Part shown: positions 17,320 to 17,500 of the stretch, one piece after another
Numbering within the stretch: the first letter of the stretch is position 1
Layout: each line of letters opens with the position of its first letter
Source of the DNA: Apostichopus japonicus
Taxonomy: Eukaryota; Echinodermata; Holothuroidea; Aspidochirotida; Stichopodidae
Length of the DNA stretch: 17,500 bases
Assembly: GCF_037975245.1 (NCBI RefSeq)
Contig: NC_092579.1
Coordinates: forward strand, 17,409,178 to 17,426,677
Direction of reading: 5' to 3'
The notes under the pieces: model-generated
What the model was told of the DNA's origin: nothing
Seen by the model: the letters and a program-made list of their open reading frames with translations, nothing else
Databases searched by the model: none
Program-made: the position numbers and the translations under genes

Positions 17320-17500
17320 CAGTGGCGTAGGAAGGTACTTTTGAGTGGGGGGGGGGGCTGAAGACTGATGGCTGGCAAGGGGGAGGGGTCTAAGGGGAGG
17401 GGGTGTTCCCCTTTCCTTTGGAATTTTTTGCATTTCCAGGTGGCCTCAGATGCAATTTGGTGCAATATAGCACACTTCAACACCCACTCCATTTTGTAAA
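17320..17500 (-). mobile_element. Second copy of the 368-bp MITE family, truncated by the window edge
   Basis: CAGTGGCGTAGGAAGGTACT at 17320, followed by the G run, CTGAAGACTGATGG, the GGGGAGGGGG hairpin, and CAGATGCAATTTGGTGCAAT, is the inverse complement of 13313 back to about 13135, roughly 90 percent similar by eye. The expected duplication would be GGCTGAAA (17312-17319). The other end lies outside the window. It sits within or at the edge of the transposase fossil. Confidence 0.8.

Overview
This window looks like nuclear DNA from a eukaryote, most likely a marine invertebrate. An echinoderm-like deuterostome is my best guess, at low confidence. It is AT-rich, has no operons or Shine-Dalgarno-led genes, and is mostly non-coding. 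It is dense with small non-autonomous DNA transposons, tandem repeats, homopolymer G/C runs and microsatellites. Exon fragments with introns are visible only near the right third. Nearly all open frames above 60 codons are accidental.

Layout. 1-2110: AGGTCA-rich tandem repeats, including a ~640-bp block duplicated at a 961-bp offset and a ~140-bp dimer. 2590-3770: remains of several short elements with hAT-like ends. 4038-4251: a foldback MITE built of short ACTCC/GGAGT palindromes. 4587-6015: a 1.43-kb foldback transposon whose long inverted arms contain 42-bp tandem repeats, flanked by TA, with a probable retroposon tail in its centre. 6225-7190: more of the ~144-bp AGGTCA-type repeat. 7539-11600: further hAT-like ends, several copies of a ~100-bp hairpin-bearing cassette, one complete 379-bp element with a perfect 8-bp target-site duplication, twin perfect hairpins near 8400-8480, and a 110-nt pure pyrimidine tract.

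12493-14226 (+) carries the best gene in the window: three exons with canonical splice sites and matching intron phases. They form the C-terminal 166 residues of what I recognise as a large family of uncharacterised metazoan proteins (the YYVFN...YP...FIQR...INP type). Its first visible intron carries a 368-bp hAT-like MITE with a perfect 8-bp duplication, and its last intron carries a long (TA)n tract. A 3' UTR with two AATAAA signals follows. Upstream exons would lie to the left or are not recognisable.

16714-17500: a 246-bp hAT-like MITE, a decayed hAT/ZMYM1-type (DUF4371-like) transposase fragment on the minus strand, and a second copy of the 368-bp MITE family inserted next to it and running off the window end. 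The main theme is a hAT-dominated mobile-element landscape: at least three elements have intact ends plus 8-bp duplications, many ends are orphaned, and one transposase fossil is present.
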